A stretch of 64,000 nucleotides of DNA from Diphasiastrum complanatum (taxonomy: Eukaryota; Streptophyta; Lycopodiopsida; Lycopodiales; Lycopodiaceae). The notes under the pieces are model-generated. The model was not told the DNA's origin. It did no database searches and worked only from the letters and a program-made list of their open reading frames with translations. The translations under genes were made by a program, and so were the position numbers. The DNA lies in NCBI GenBank assembly GCA_029204225.1, contig MU832612.1, forward strand, positions 1 through 64,000, in the 5' to 3' direction. This document shows, piece by piece, positions 54,721 to 64,000 of this stretch. Numbering within the stretch: position 1 is the first letter of the stretch; each line of letters begins with the position of its first letter.

Positions 54721-55862
54721 CACGTAGGTTTTCTCTGATGGTCTCGGAATACCAGAACAAAGTGGCAACGTAGCATCGAAGACCAAGCGATATGGAGCAA
54801 CCCGAAATGACAGGGAACCTGAAGATCACCCTGACAAACAGTAGCTAGAACGGAGGCAATAACCCAAGCCATCAAGATATGATAAGCCTGACAATGAGCA
54901 ACAATCCAAGGAACAGATAGAGAGCCACATGCATAATCATAGAGATATCCGCACCATAGGTGATCAATAATATGGAAAAACCAGCACCAATCAATAGGTC
55001 CAAATGAAAACCAAGCTATACGTAATAACCAAGAATGCCATATATCCATGGCTGAAAATGAAGCAGTAGTGTGAGCAATAGGTCCAAATGAAATCCAAGC
55101 GATACGTAATAACCAGGAATGCCAAATATCAAGAGGTAAAAAGGAATCAGTCGCATGAAAAACCTCTAATGCATAAAAAGCCCAAAAGTGTATACCATCG
55201 GCAAGGACTGTAGCAAACCTATATGTAAAAACACCAGGAGACTGAAGGATGCCCGTGTACTCATCTCGAAAGATCCCAATATATAAATACCCTAGATAAG
55301 TAATAGTGACCATCTGGCAAATATCCTCGGATGGAAAATGTGTAACGGTAAGGGCCAAAGGAGCATGAATCATTTCAGGAACCGTAGAAATATCATGAGG
55401 CAAATCACAAACCTCAAGCAGAGATCCATGGAGTAAAGTGAAAGAAGATACAACCTGATCACCAATAGCGAGGGAACCATCAAACGTGGACTCTTGAAGA
55501 ACCCCATAGAAATCAGCAGGAACATCGGCCATAACGGACTCAAGAGATGGAGATATAGAGACCAATGGAGAAGATACTGCACCAACCACCGAACCAGGAG
55601 GGCTATCTGAGATATGCGCAAAAGCAATAGTAGAAATACCACCAAGGTATACAGCCTCAATATCAATGAAACCAGGAATGACCACTGAATACGATATTTG
55701 TGAAGCAAGGCATATAGGCGCAAGGCACGCAGCAACAACCTGTAAATTTGGAGCAGCATCAACCTGAGAAAGAGGACCCGCGGATGGTGAAAGTGAAGCA
55801 GCAACTGATGTACTCTGAATAGAAAGAAGAGCTGCATCTTGAGCCTTTGGCAGGCTCCGCAT
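54705..55862 (-). CDS. orfX of element C, 385 codons without a stop
   Basis: Best copy of orfX. Starts MRSLPKAQDAALLSI and keeps one frame through VVIPGFIDIEAVYLGGIS, SLESVMADVPADFYGVL, LLHGSLLEVCDLPHDIS, YALEVFHATDSFLPLD, two DIWHSWLLRIAW repeats, DWCWFFHI and CHFVLVFRDHQ. The last codons (after 54733) lie outside the element. Aromatic-rich and hydrophobic; perhaps membrane-associated, but no clear signal peptide. It is not a reverse transcriptase. An open frame this long in a truncated, LTR-less element is unexpected unless the family was under selection or C is recent. Confidence 0.55.
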   Translation of the reverse strand: MRSLPKAQDAALLSIQSTSVAASLSPSAGPLSQVDAAPNLQVVAACLAPICLASQISYSVVIPGFIDIEAVYLGGISTIAFAHISDSPPGSVVGAVSSPLVSISPSLESVMADVPADFYGVLQESTFDGSLAIGDQVVSSFTLLHGSLLEVCDLPHDISTVPEMIHAPLALTVTHFPSEDICQMVTITYLGYLYIGIFRDEYTGILQSPGVFTYRFATVLADGIHFWAFYALEVFHATDSFLPLDIWHSWLLRIAWISFGPIAHTTASFSAMDIWHSWLLRIAWFSFGPIDWCWFFHIIDHLWCGYLYDYACGSLSVPWIVAHCQAYHILMAWVIASVLATVCQGDLQVPCHFGLLHIAWSSMLRCHFVLVFRDHQRKPTCRLID

Positions 55863-55982
55863 AAACTACTTCCCGGTAACCAACTGATGAATAATATCGA
55901 AATAAGGAGCATAGGCGACAACATCTATAGCATGACACTCAGGAACATGAGTAGCATCAAAGTACTCAACAACAATATCAAA

Positions 55983-56684
55983 TCATGCAACATCGGCAAT
56001 AGTAGCAAGGCATACTATATCAGTATCAAAGCATGGAACAATATCATAGCATGCAACAACATCGGTAGCACCATCAAAGCATGCAACAGCATCATCAATA
56101 GTATCATAGCATGCTATATCAGTATCAAGGACCATATCAGCCGCAACCTGTATATGTGAATCAGCATCAGTAGGAACCTGTATATGTGAGTCTAACTCAC
56201 TATGGGATACAATGACGAGCTCAAGTAGATCAATAACTATCTCAAGTAAATCAGGCAACTCGCTCATATTGTGTGATATAGAATCATCCTCATTTGTATC
56301 GCTAGCAATGTGTGAATCAACCTCATGTGAATCACTAGAAATGTGTGACTCTATCTCTAGTTGTCCTGCACAAGAAAATGGAACCTCGCATATGGAAGAG
56401 TGCTCACGAAAGAAATCAGAAGGAGTAGAACTCTCAAGACCTATAATACCACTCGTAAGAGCGATAGGAGGAACAATTACAGAATTATCATCGAAAAATA
56501 TAAGAAGGCGAAGTACTGGTAGAAAGTCATGCCACTCAGAGATAGGCGGATGAGAATGGACATAGTCAAACCACTTCGACCTAGCAGAACCCTTTAAGAG
56601 AAAAATTGCATCAAGAATCTTATTAGGACCTGGACAAGTTGGCCGAGAAGTATCAAAGTAATACTGTGAAGACATGGGAGCCAT
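55983..56684 (-). CDS. Gag-like protein of element C, 233 codons
   Basis: Starts MAPMSSQYYFDTSRPTC, then ILDAIFLLKGSARSKWFDYV and ISEWHDFLPVLRLLIFF (capsid-like core), a Ser/Asp/Glu-rich tail, and a periodic segment with DTDIACYD, AVACFDG, VVACYDI and IVCLATI. No zinc knuckle or protease. The real start may lie upstream near 56750 (a 1-base deletion relative to B). It would pack element RNA if functional; this rests on a weak similarity to gag. Confidence 0.55.
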   Translation of the reverse strand: MAPMSSQYYFDTSRPTCPGPNKILDAIFLLKGSARSKWFDYVHSHPPISEWHDFLPVLRLLIFFDDNSVIVPPIALTSGIIGLESSTPSDFFREHSSICEVPFSCAGQLEIESHISSDSHEVDSHIASDTNEDDSISHNMSELPDLLEIVIDLLELVIVSHSELDSHIQVPTDADSHIQVAADMVLDTDIACYDTIDDAVACFDGATDVVACYDIVPCFDTDIVCLATIADVA

Positions 56685-56749
56685 TTGTCGAACATATGTT
56701 TAGATGGTATATCACTATTAAAAACAAAAAGATAATCTAAGGGGATAGA

Positions 56750-57230
56750 GACCGAAAATCAGAAGTCATGATAAAAGATAAAATTAAAAGTAACGAAAAG
56801 AATATGTAACCCAATGATCCAAATAATTTGGGTGGTTTTTATTTTTATATTTTATAATGGAGCGTAGAAAACAAAGAAAAAGTGAAAAACAAAATCGACG
56901 ATAAAAATGAATTATGGAATTGAAACGCAAATGGAACGGAAACTAATAACAAATAACGAAAGACAAAATGGAAAATGCGATGGACAACACAAATTACAGT
57001 ATGGAATGGAAATAACAAAACAACAGCCACAGGCAGAAAGTTAAGCCAGGCAAGACACAAATCAAGTGGACGAACTAAAGGAGAGGACATAAGTCGTCAC
57101 AACAGGTACGCCAATGAAAAGATGTAACAAATAGTGTAGGTGGTACCTCGCAACTACAAACGAGAGCGTGCTGAAAACGGTACTAAAATGAAGAGATACC
57201 GGGCAGCCACCAAATAGAGATAAAAAATGT
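56750..57230 (-). other. Leader of element C
   Basis: Matches 29895-30350 of element B (TCGTCCACTTGATT, TTGTTTCGTTATTTTC and neighbours). No ORF. Confidence 0.7.
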
Positions 57231-57235
57231 TTTTG

Positions 57236-57460
57236 GGCCGCTTTGTACATCCGACCGCTTGACAATACAAGGCAGTATCAAATGGTTCACCATCATCTTG
57301 ATTACTCACTTTCAAGCCCGTCTCCATGGGTGTAGCAACCAACTTGCAATCTTTCATCTTAAACCACTTCAAAATCTGCCCAATGTATCATTGTTGAGAG
57401 ATGAAATTTCCAGCCCCTCCTTGCAAAAATTCAAGACCAAGGTCAAAGTGCACCAAGCCT
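57236..57460 (-). pseudogene. Ty1/copia RT fragment
   Basis: Minus strand reads NFISQQ, YIGQILKWFKMKDCKLVATP and METGLKVSNQDDGEPFD, ALYCQAVG: the copia RT segment before the LVGSLIYL motif. About 70 codons, with stops. Cut at 57236 by element C. Confidence 0.75.
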
Positions 57461-57499
57461 AAATCTGAGGTATCATTGCAACAGCCTCTCCACCTCTTC

Positions 57500-60400
57500 T
57501 ACAGTGGCTGATCTTGACACCTATCTGTGTTCGGCTGATTTTCTACTTTTTGCAGAGACATATGAGTCTTCCACACACCCACTTCCGCACATTTCTGGTT
57601 TTCAGTGGATTTCTGCTCCACGACCCATGCTACAGGGCAGGATACTTCGGGCCTCTGGTGGAGTTGCATGTTTGTACAGGTCGGTGTATACTCCTTCTAT
57701 TCGGTTGGTGTCTCAGGATACTTATGGCCGTTACTTGTGGCTTCAGATTAATGCATCCTTCTTGGGGCTGGACCAGGACTTGTTTGTTGCAGCGTGCTAC
57801 TTTGCTCCCTACACTTCAGTGTTTATGGATTTGGGAGGTGATCCTTTTCAGGCCCTTTCTGTCGACGTTGCTAGACTCTCTCTACAGGGTTACATATTGC
57901 TTGCAGGGGACTTTAACGCACGCACAACCGCTCGCCAGATTGAGTTCTATGTTGACACACTCTCTCTTCATTTGTTGAATACCTCTTATGTCCGTTATTA
58001 TCAGGTTTCATCAGCGACGGTTACACTTTTTGGGGAATAGCTTTTGAGGTTGGCCCAAGCACACGGTCTCATTATCCTTAACGGTCTTCTTCAATGGCCA
58101 TCCTCCTCTGCATATACTTGCCACCCATTTGGTGGCGGTCACAGCGTAATGGACTATTTCATTGCATCTCCTGCTTTATTGCCCCTCCTGGCATCCTTCA
58201 CCATCTCTACCCCCGTCCTCGCTGATCACTCTCTGCTCTAACTCTCCTTCTCCCCAGCACCAAGTCTGCCTTCTCCTCCACCTCTTTGTTCGACCCACCC
58301 GCTATCGTATACCTCCTCATCAATCCCAGGCCTATGTTGCCCACGTCTCTCGTCTTCTGGACCACTTTCCTTCCTCCTCTGATGTCACTACCCAAGCCTC
58401 CTTTTTTACACACGCCTTGACTAGTGCCGCTCATGCCATTGCACTCCCTCGCCACTTCTCTTCTTATCATCGTACTCGTAATAAATGGTATGACAATGAC
58501 TGTTCTTTCTTCGAGAAATATGTCAAGTTCCTCAAATTCTCCAATTCTACACTTTCTTCTTCCACAGAAAAGCAGCTTCGCTCCCTTCTCCGCAAAAAGA
58601 AAGTGGCCTACTTTTCTTCCCGTTCCTCCTACATCCTTCGCTCCCTCCACTCTGCTTCCTCGGCTACTTTTTGGAAGATCTTTCTTCATAAGCCCCTATC
58701 CATTGCACCCATCCCTCTTCAATCCTGGGTCGACTATGCAACCAACCTATATACAACTGCTCAACCAATATTCTCTTTCTTCTCGTCCTACCCACTGTGA
58801 CCTCTTTTCTCCTGACATGGTTGAAGCCACCATCTGCAAACTCAAGAACAATCGTACGTCTGACATTGACCTCCTTTCAGCCGAGCTCCTCAAACCAATT
58901 GCCAAACTCACCTCCCCTTTCCTGGCCCACTGTTTCAACCGCTCTGTCGTTGATGGTTTCCCCATACCTTGGGCCACCAATCTCCTTCACCCCATTCTTA
59001 AAGCAGGCGATGCCATGAATGTCCACAATTAACGCACTATTATGATTGGTCATACCATGGCCAAGTTGTATGTGACTATTCTCCAGAACTTTGTGGCTGA
59101 TTCTCGACTATTGTATGCGACTGGTCAGGCTGGCTTCCGTCGGGGTTATAGCACTCTTGATCATGTCCTCACTCTACGTACTATCATTGAGGAGGCAAAG
59201 CATATGGGCAAGAAGGTATTTGCTTGCTTTGTGATCTCTCTAAGGCCTTTGATACTGTTCCTCGTCATCTTTTGATCAGCAAACTACGTCAGCTTGGCTT
59301 TTCCGATCTATTCTCGCGACAGTAATTGCTCTGTATGAGAGAGTTCTAGCACGTATTCGGCTGGGTACTGATTTGTCTTCTCCCATTCGTAGCACTGTTG
59401 GCGTCAAGCAAGGCTGTCCACTGTCCCCTCCGCTGTTTGCACTTTATATTGATGATCTTGAGCGCCTCATTCGTGAAGAAGGTGGAGATGGTTACCCGCT
59501 GGCTCATTTGCTCATCCCCATTCTGCTTTATGTTGATGACATTGTTCTGCTTTCTCCCTCACCAAAAGAGTTGCAGTGTCACTTACAGGTCTTACATCGG
59601 TTTTGTGTTGCTTGGGGTCTCTCTGTTAACTTAGAAAAGACGAAGATCATGATTTTCAACACCAATCGACAAAGCCTTCACAATTATCAATTCTTCTATG
59701 ACGGCCAGGAAGTTGACATTATTGCCTCTTATACTTTCTCGGGAGTCCTGTTTACTGCGCCCCTTCTTGGTTTCCGACAGGCTACATTTGCGCACATTTC
59801 CTCCGGTCTTTCAGCATTGGTCCAGTTCGAGCGTGGTTGTACAATGAATCATATTTTTGATTCCGCTACTAGATGCCAGTTGTTTCACACACGAGTGGTT
59901 CCAGCAGTGATGTATGCCTACGAGATCTGGTTGCCAGGACTTTCTCTCCGGGACTGGGCAGGCATTTCCCGCATTCAGGCCACTATGTTGGGTCGCATGA
60001 TACGTGCCAAAACTACCACCCCTCATGATATCCTATGTGCTGAGTTTGCTACTCCTCCGATCATCCTTGAGGGCTTTTTCCGCCTTATTCTTTTTCTTTA
60101 GCAGATTCAGGAGATTCGTGCATCTCACCCAGATAGATACATAGTTGTTGCGGTTACTTCTTCACGTGTCCTAGCTGATTCCCATGCCAAGCTATCCTGG
60201 TACCAGCAGGCGTCTGATCTCTTACGACATCTGGGCATCTCTATCATGGATCTTCCTCATGGTACGCATTCATATATCCGAGGCTATTATTTCGTCGATA
60301 TATGCAGCAGACTTGGAGCTCCCTCCCACCTTCCCGCATTTGACTGAGCTATTACCAGACACACTTCCTCTCTCTGGATCCTTCTGGTTTGCCATTGTTG

Positions 60401-60920
60401 TCGCTCTATCTCTCATAGCCCCTATCACACGGCCTGCACTGTCGTCTTGGGCAGTTGCGCATTTCCTCTCATCAGCTTGCTATTGAGGCCGGTCGTGCAT
60501 GGGATATCCCCCGGGAGCGTCGTCTATGTCGCTTGTGCTCGTTGCAAGAGGTGGAAGATGAAGCCCATTTCCTCTGTTGTATTGTGAGATACGGGGGAGG
60601 TATCATTGTCTCTTTCGCAATGGCCCGCATACACTTCACAGTTCTGTCTCCTATCCTGCTCGTTGCTTGGGACTTCTTGTTCGTGAGATGCTTACTCTCC
60701 GTCAGTCTCATATGTCTGTACCAGATCACCTGGGGTTAGACTCCCAGCAGCTGCTTCTCACTGCCTTCTTTCGGACTCGAGCACACGTTGATGACTCCGA
60801 TGATGAGATTCCTATCCCTGTGCCACCGCGGAAAAAGCCCAGATGTAGTCGACACTTGCCTCCATCAAGGCCCACTGTACGCTCCACTCAACGAACACTT
60901 CACACTTACTTTCGCTGATA
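57500..60920 (+). mobile_element. LINE (non-LTR retrotransposon) ORF2, degenerate
   Basis: Endonuclease 57504-58241: FAETYES, GGVACLYRS, ACYFAPYTS, LLAGDFNART, HSVMDYFIAS and LADHSLL, all key motifs present, one stop at 58038. Then a linker with FWKIF. Reverse transcriptase 58800-60100: MVEATICKLKNNRTSDIDLL, AGFRRGYSTLDHVL, an AFDT block with frameshift near 59250, GVKQGCPLSPPLFALYIDDL, LLYVDDIVLLS (59530) and GLSVNLEKTKIMIFN. The C-terminal Cys/His motif, RLCSLQEVEDEAHFLCC, lies near 60520-60580. At least six stops or frameshifts. The 5' end with ORF1 is missing. The 3' UTR to about 61100 has a CCTGGCCCGGGTTGTGGGC direct repeat (60938, 60990). Confidence 0.9.
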
Positions 60921-61145
60921 TGTACTTATTCTCCACCTGGCCCGGGTTGTGGGCATTGGTACTTTTTCTGTAGTTCTTCTGTTATACTTGGCCCGGGTTG
61001 TGGGCTTATTTCACTTCTGCTTTGTTCTACTTTCATTCGTAGCTAGTTTATAGCATTTTACGAGCACGTCCTCCTATGGATGATGCTCCCACTGTTGCTT
61101 GTACATATTTTCTTTTTGGTCATCTCTCACACACTAACACACAAT

Positions 61146-61146
<1 letters not shown>

Positions 61147-61180
<34 letters not shown>

Positions 61181-61237
61181 CTCACACACACAATCACACA
61201 CACACACACACAATCACTCACACAAAATCTCAAGCAT

Positions 61238-61266
<29 letters not shown>
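61147..61266. repeat. Interrupted (CA)n microsatellite
   Basis: CA runs broken by CTCTC and AATC; follows the LINE 3' UTR and may derive from its tail. Confidence 0.93.
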
Positions 61267-61268
<2 letters not shown>

Positions 61269-61319
61269 TCTCTCTCACACATAACACACACAATGTACAA
61301 TCTCAATGCACAAACACAC

Positions 61320-61321
<2 letters not shown>

Positions 61322-61366
<45 letters not shown>
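61322..61366. repeat. (CT)n microsatellite
   Basis: About 22 CT units. Confidence 0.95.
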
Positions 61367-61369
<3 letters not shown>

Positions 61370-61700
61370 TCGGACGCAGTTTCTCTCCCTCTCTCTTGAA
61401 ACTCGAAACTCGGGGCCTCGGGCGTGGAAAAGGGCTTTTCTGTCAACAGTCGATTTGAACCGTTCAAACCGTTCGAATCGGATCCGTTCGATTCGGTGGT
61501 TCGATGCAACCTTGTATACGACAGCTTTCGTTGAGGATGAAGAGTCCAAGCATACGTCTAATGAAGTTGAGGATTCGGATTTTGTAATATTACCCGAGTA
61601 TACCAACAGAGGTTGAGGGTCAATGTTCACAAGGATTCAAATGGAAACAGTATCCATCAATATATACTCTACAAAAATAGAGTATGTGTCCCTGATTTAG
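61367..61700. other. Short spacer with TCGAATCGGATCCGTTCGA-type inverted words
   Basis: 61460-61500 has repeated GAACCGTTC/GAATCGGAT words in both orientations. The frame EDEESKHTSNEVEDSDFV (61535-61590) resembles a gypsy linker but is unassigned. Confidence 0.3.
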
Positions 61701-61728
61701 AAGATTTCAGGCGCCAATCCTAGTAGGG

Positions 61729-62540
61729 GGCACCAAGGTATTCATAAACTTTATGAGCTTCTTCGGAGGCATTTCTTCTGGCCTAATATTAGAGAGGACG
61801 TGCACCAGTATGTGACTAGTTGCCAGAAGTGTCAAGATAGTAAAGCAGAGCGGCTTAGGGCAGACGGGGTTACTACAGCCCTTAGGAATTCCGGCCGGTA
61901 AAAGGGAGAGTGTTTACATGGATTTCATAGTAGGTCTGCCAAAGATCCAGAAAGGTCCAGACGTTCTATGGGTTTCAGTTGATCGTTTGACCGTTTCAAT
62001 CTGACCAAAGCAACCGTTTCAACGCCAATTTTTGGCACGGCTATTTGTTGGGAGGCTATTTAAATTATACGATCTTCCTTCCAGCATAATCAACGACTAG
62101 GATAGTAAGTTTGATGGAGGTTTTTGGAGGGCAGTATTCCATCATCTCCATACCAAACTAAATATGAGTTCTTCTGACCATCCACAGACAAACGGTTTGT
62201 TGGGTCATGTGTAGATGACACAAGGACATGACATGATCTCAACGAGAGTAAATTGTCTCCATAAACAAGCCATTTATTCCCTGGATAAAGAAATTGAGGG
62301 CCATTGAGGCAAATCACATCTAAAAGTACATTGCTTTTCAACATGCAATATCCATGTCTATTAATTCTTAATGTTCAATTTGTGATTTTTGGAGGACTTT
62401 TGAAATCTAGGAAGGTAACCTTCAGTTTTTCATCTGCCATACTGGATCTATTAAAAGATTATGCTCATGATCTGAAAATATTGTGTAAGCATATACCCAT
62501 GGTTGAGTTTGCCTATAATATTCATTTCACTACATCCAAG
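61729..62540 (+). pseudogene. Ty3/gypsy integrase remnant
   Basis: HQGIHKLYELLRRHFFWPNI and REDVHQYVTSCQKCQDSKAE (zinc-binding HHCC domain), YMDFIVGLPKIQKGPD after a frameshift, VSVDRLT, ARLFVGRLFKLYDLPSSIIND, KFDGGFWRAVFHHLHTKLNM and SSDHPQTNGLL, then MVEFAYNIHFTTSKK near 62500. A piece of unrelated sequence (about 62200-62450) interrupts it. Second catalytic Asp region IINDXDSKF partly kept. Inactive. Confidence 0.8.
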
Positions 62541-62649
62541 AAGGTGCTAAAACGTCTCCCAAGACTCCCAATCCGGATAGAGCTCCAAGAACACAATGGG
62601 GAAGTGCAATGGACGAAACCGACCCAATCAATCCTAGATCTTTTCTGAT

Positions 62650-63057
62650 CTAGCCCCCGAGCACTAGGGAACTTGGCAAATCACAAAGATAGGAAGCACT
62701 TACCAATCCGACAACATAACGACCGCGGACTCTCAATGATCCTCATGGACACGGATGAGGGTATATATAGAGTGTAGAACCCACCCTGTTTGCCCATGCA
62801 CTGAATCCACATGTAAGCATACTATTAGTCCATACCAAACTCCCATGCATGTCCGCTGCATGTAGGTACCCCTAACCCATAATAGCCAAGACCCATGCAT
62901 AAGCACAGTGCATGTACACCCTATCCCATACTAGGATGCAAATACCGCATGCGGGTGTGACCCCATGGTCCTATTCGACTATTATCTAGATTAGGCCCGC
63001 GGCCCTTATGTCCAAGGCAGCCCCTAATGGTCCAATCCCCCATTAGGGCCGTAACAG
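62650..63057 (-). mobile_element. Probable LTR remnant
   Basis: Read in reverse it starts TGTTACGGCCCTAATGGGGG at 63057, and it carries direct repeats of CCCATGCAT...GTGCATGTA (62845-62925). TATATATAGAG near 62765. No partner copy in the window. Confidence 0.4.
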
Positions 63058-63224
63058 GTGCCTTTGAAGATCATTGAAGAGTAGTCTCTCTTACCTCCAA
63101 TTCTGAAGCTATGACAAAGTCAAGGCCTAAGAAAAGCATAAGACCACGAATAAACATGGAAGAGCAGAAAGCTTCAACGAAAATGACTTGTTACTGTTGA
63201 ATATGGCATGAAAAGGTTCAGATT

Positions 63225-63345
63225 AATGGCCATTGGGAGGGCCATTACCATAAATAATCTGCGACCCAGTAGCGAGTGGCGGAGGCCACGAGTTGTCCGG
63301 GGACCAAATTATTTGTGGTAATGGTCCGACCAATGGACCATTACC
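63225..63345. repeat. Fold-back (inverted repeat) of about 35-bp arms
   Basis: CCATTACCATAAATAAT at about 63242-63258 pairs with ATTATTTGTGGTAATGG at about 63309-63325. The outer arms GGCCATTGGGAGGG and CCGACCAATGGACC extend it. The spacer is GC-rich. Possibly a small MITE. Confidence 0.6.
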
Positions 63346-63436
63346 TCATGTAATTGACGGTTCGGCTGATTTTTTAACACCTCTTTCTCTCCCCTTGTCA
63401 TCACCCGTGTGCTCTCTCTCTCCCGCTCTCTCTGTT

Positions 63437-63437
63437 G

Positions 63438-63490
<53 letters not shown>
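63437..63490. repeat. (CT)n microsatellite
   Basis: About 27 CT units, just upstream of the LINE ORF1-like frame; may lie in its 5' UTR. Confidence 0.95.
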
Positions 63491-63493
<3 letters not shown>

Positions 63494-63620
63494 AGAGTAG
63501 TGACTCTGATGGAGAGGCTGAAATTCCAGATGCCACCATACATAGACGGCAGAGGTAGTGTCGTCGACCAGAGAGACAGCCAGCCCGCAGGCCACGGCTT
63601 GCAACTTCACGACAGCGGAG

Positions 63621-64000
63621 ACACCACCAATCATCTATTCGACGACAGAGAGACGCAGCTCGCACAGAGACAACATTAGGGTTCGCGGGATCCCGGATAC
63701 ACAGGCCTTGGCTGAAGCCAAACGCTTTCTCGATACCACTCTAGGGCACAGGACAAATGGGTTGGATACCACATGGAGGACCACTAGAGATGCATCCACA
63801 CTCATTATCCGTTTCACTTCCCTAGAGAGTCGGAAAGATGCTTTGTGGTGCAGAGCTAAGCTATGTGGTACCACTATCTATATGGATGACGACCTCACAT
63901 ATATCCAGGTGGAGGAGAGGCGTAAGGCCTTTCAGGTAGCCCATGAGTCTGGCAGACGAGTCATTTATCAAGATGGACGAGTGCGCTTTCTTGATAGCGC
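63621..64000 (+). CDS. LINE ORF1-like protein, runs off right edge
   Basis: The frame (from about 63621, start codon not identified) reads HRDNIRVRGIPDTQALAEAK, RFLDTTLGH, STLIIRFTSLESRKDAL, AKLCGTTIYMDDDLTYIQV and EERRKAFQVAHESGRRVIY, open to the edge. This matches the layout of L1-type ORF1 C-terminal domains: N-[IV]-R-[IV]-xGIPE, a ...I[IV]RF core, then xDxxxxxQxxRR. Such proteins bind LINE RNA. It may start a second LINE like the one at 57.5 kb, whose ORF1 is missing. Confidence is moderate because the start and stop are not seen. Confidence 0.6.

Larger units (their letters stand above)
54733..57230 (-). mobile_element. Element C: internal part of the A/B family, both ends truncated
   Basis: Inverted relative to A and B. 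It covers the late leader, gag-like ORF and orfX of element B, with no LTRs and no leader repeats. Breakpoints: 54733, before LTR-like sequence, and 57230, before copia sequence. Confidence 0.85.

Noticed and set aside
58207-58689. 160-codon minus-strand frame opposite the LINE
   Set aside because: Antisense shadow of the LINE endonuclease-RT linker.

Overview
This is a repeat-dominated nuclear window from a land plant with a large genome. Evidence: spliced genes with GT-AG introns, plant-type Ty1/copia, Ty3/gypsy, LINE and hAT elements, LTRs followed directly by initiator-tRNA-Met primer sites (TGGTATCAGAGC), long microsatellites, and no bacterial gene organisation. I cannot fix the lineage; a fern, other seed-free plant or gymnosperm would fit. 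All calls come from reading the bases and six-frame translations; no database was searched.

Left part (1-22 kb). A multi-exon hAT transposase gene runs leftward off the window edge (1-3664). Next to it is the one host gene I can reconstruct: a protein resembling the cyanobacterial/plastid F420-0:gamma-glutamyl ligase-like family, in at least 14 minus-strand exons from 16864 down to a stop at 4388. It yields 337 C-terminal codons in correct phase. Its introns hold dead copia and gypsy pieces and an LTR with primer site. Then come a copia RNase H fragment (18.1 kb), a MITE with ~68-bp inverted ends (19951-20406), restriction-palindrome hairpins, and a second, broken hAT copy (20.6-21.9 kb).

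Middle (22-43 kb). A solo-like LTR, a 1.4-kb minisatellite full of CACGTG-like palindromes, ~1 kb of compound CA/TA microsatellite bounded by Helitron-like CTAGT termini, then a nested LTR retrotransposon system. Element B (from 28571) is interrupted by the younger element A (31701-36633, 5-bp target duplication CCTTG, about 7 differences between its 443-bp LTRs). Both lack reverse transcriptase, RNase H and integrase core. Both carry the same unknown open reading frame (orfX) and 79-80-bp phased leader repeats. A third, minus-strand copy (C) is at 54.7-57.2 kb.

Right part (43-64 kb). A decayed minus-strand gypsy pol (43.5-46.6 kb); a non-autonomous LTR family (E at 49523-52511, F at 46.9-47.9 kb) with its own shared ORF, E having landed in a copia reverse transcriptase gene with GTGAC duplicated; more copia pieces; a LINE with endonuclease, reverse transcriptase and C-terminal zinc knuckle (57.5-60.9 kb); gypsy integrase remains; and the start of a LINE ORF1-like frame at the right edge.

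The most unusual candidate is the RT-less LTR family A/B/C: gag-only or gag-protease elements with a conserved, aromatic-rich ORF where pol should be, and a strictly phased leader repeat.
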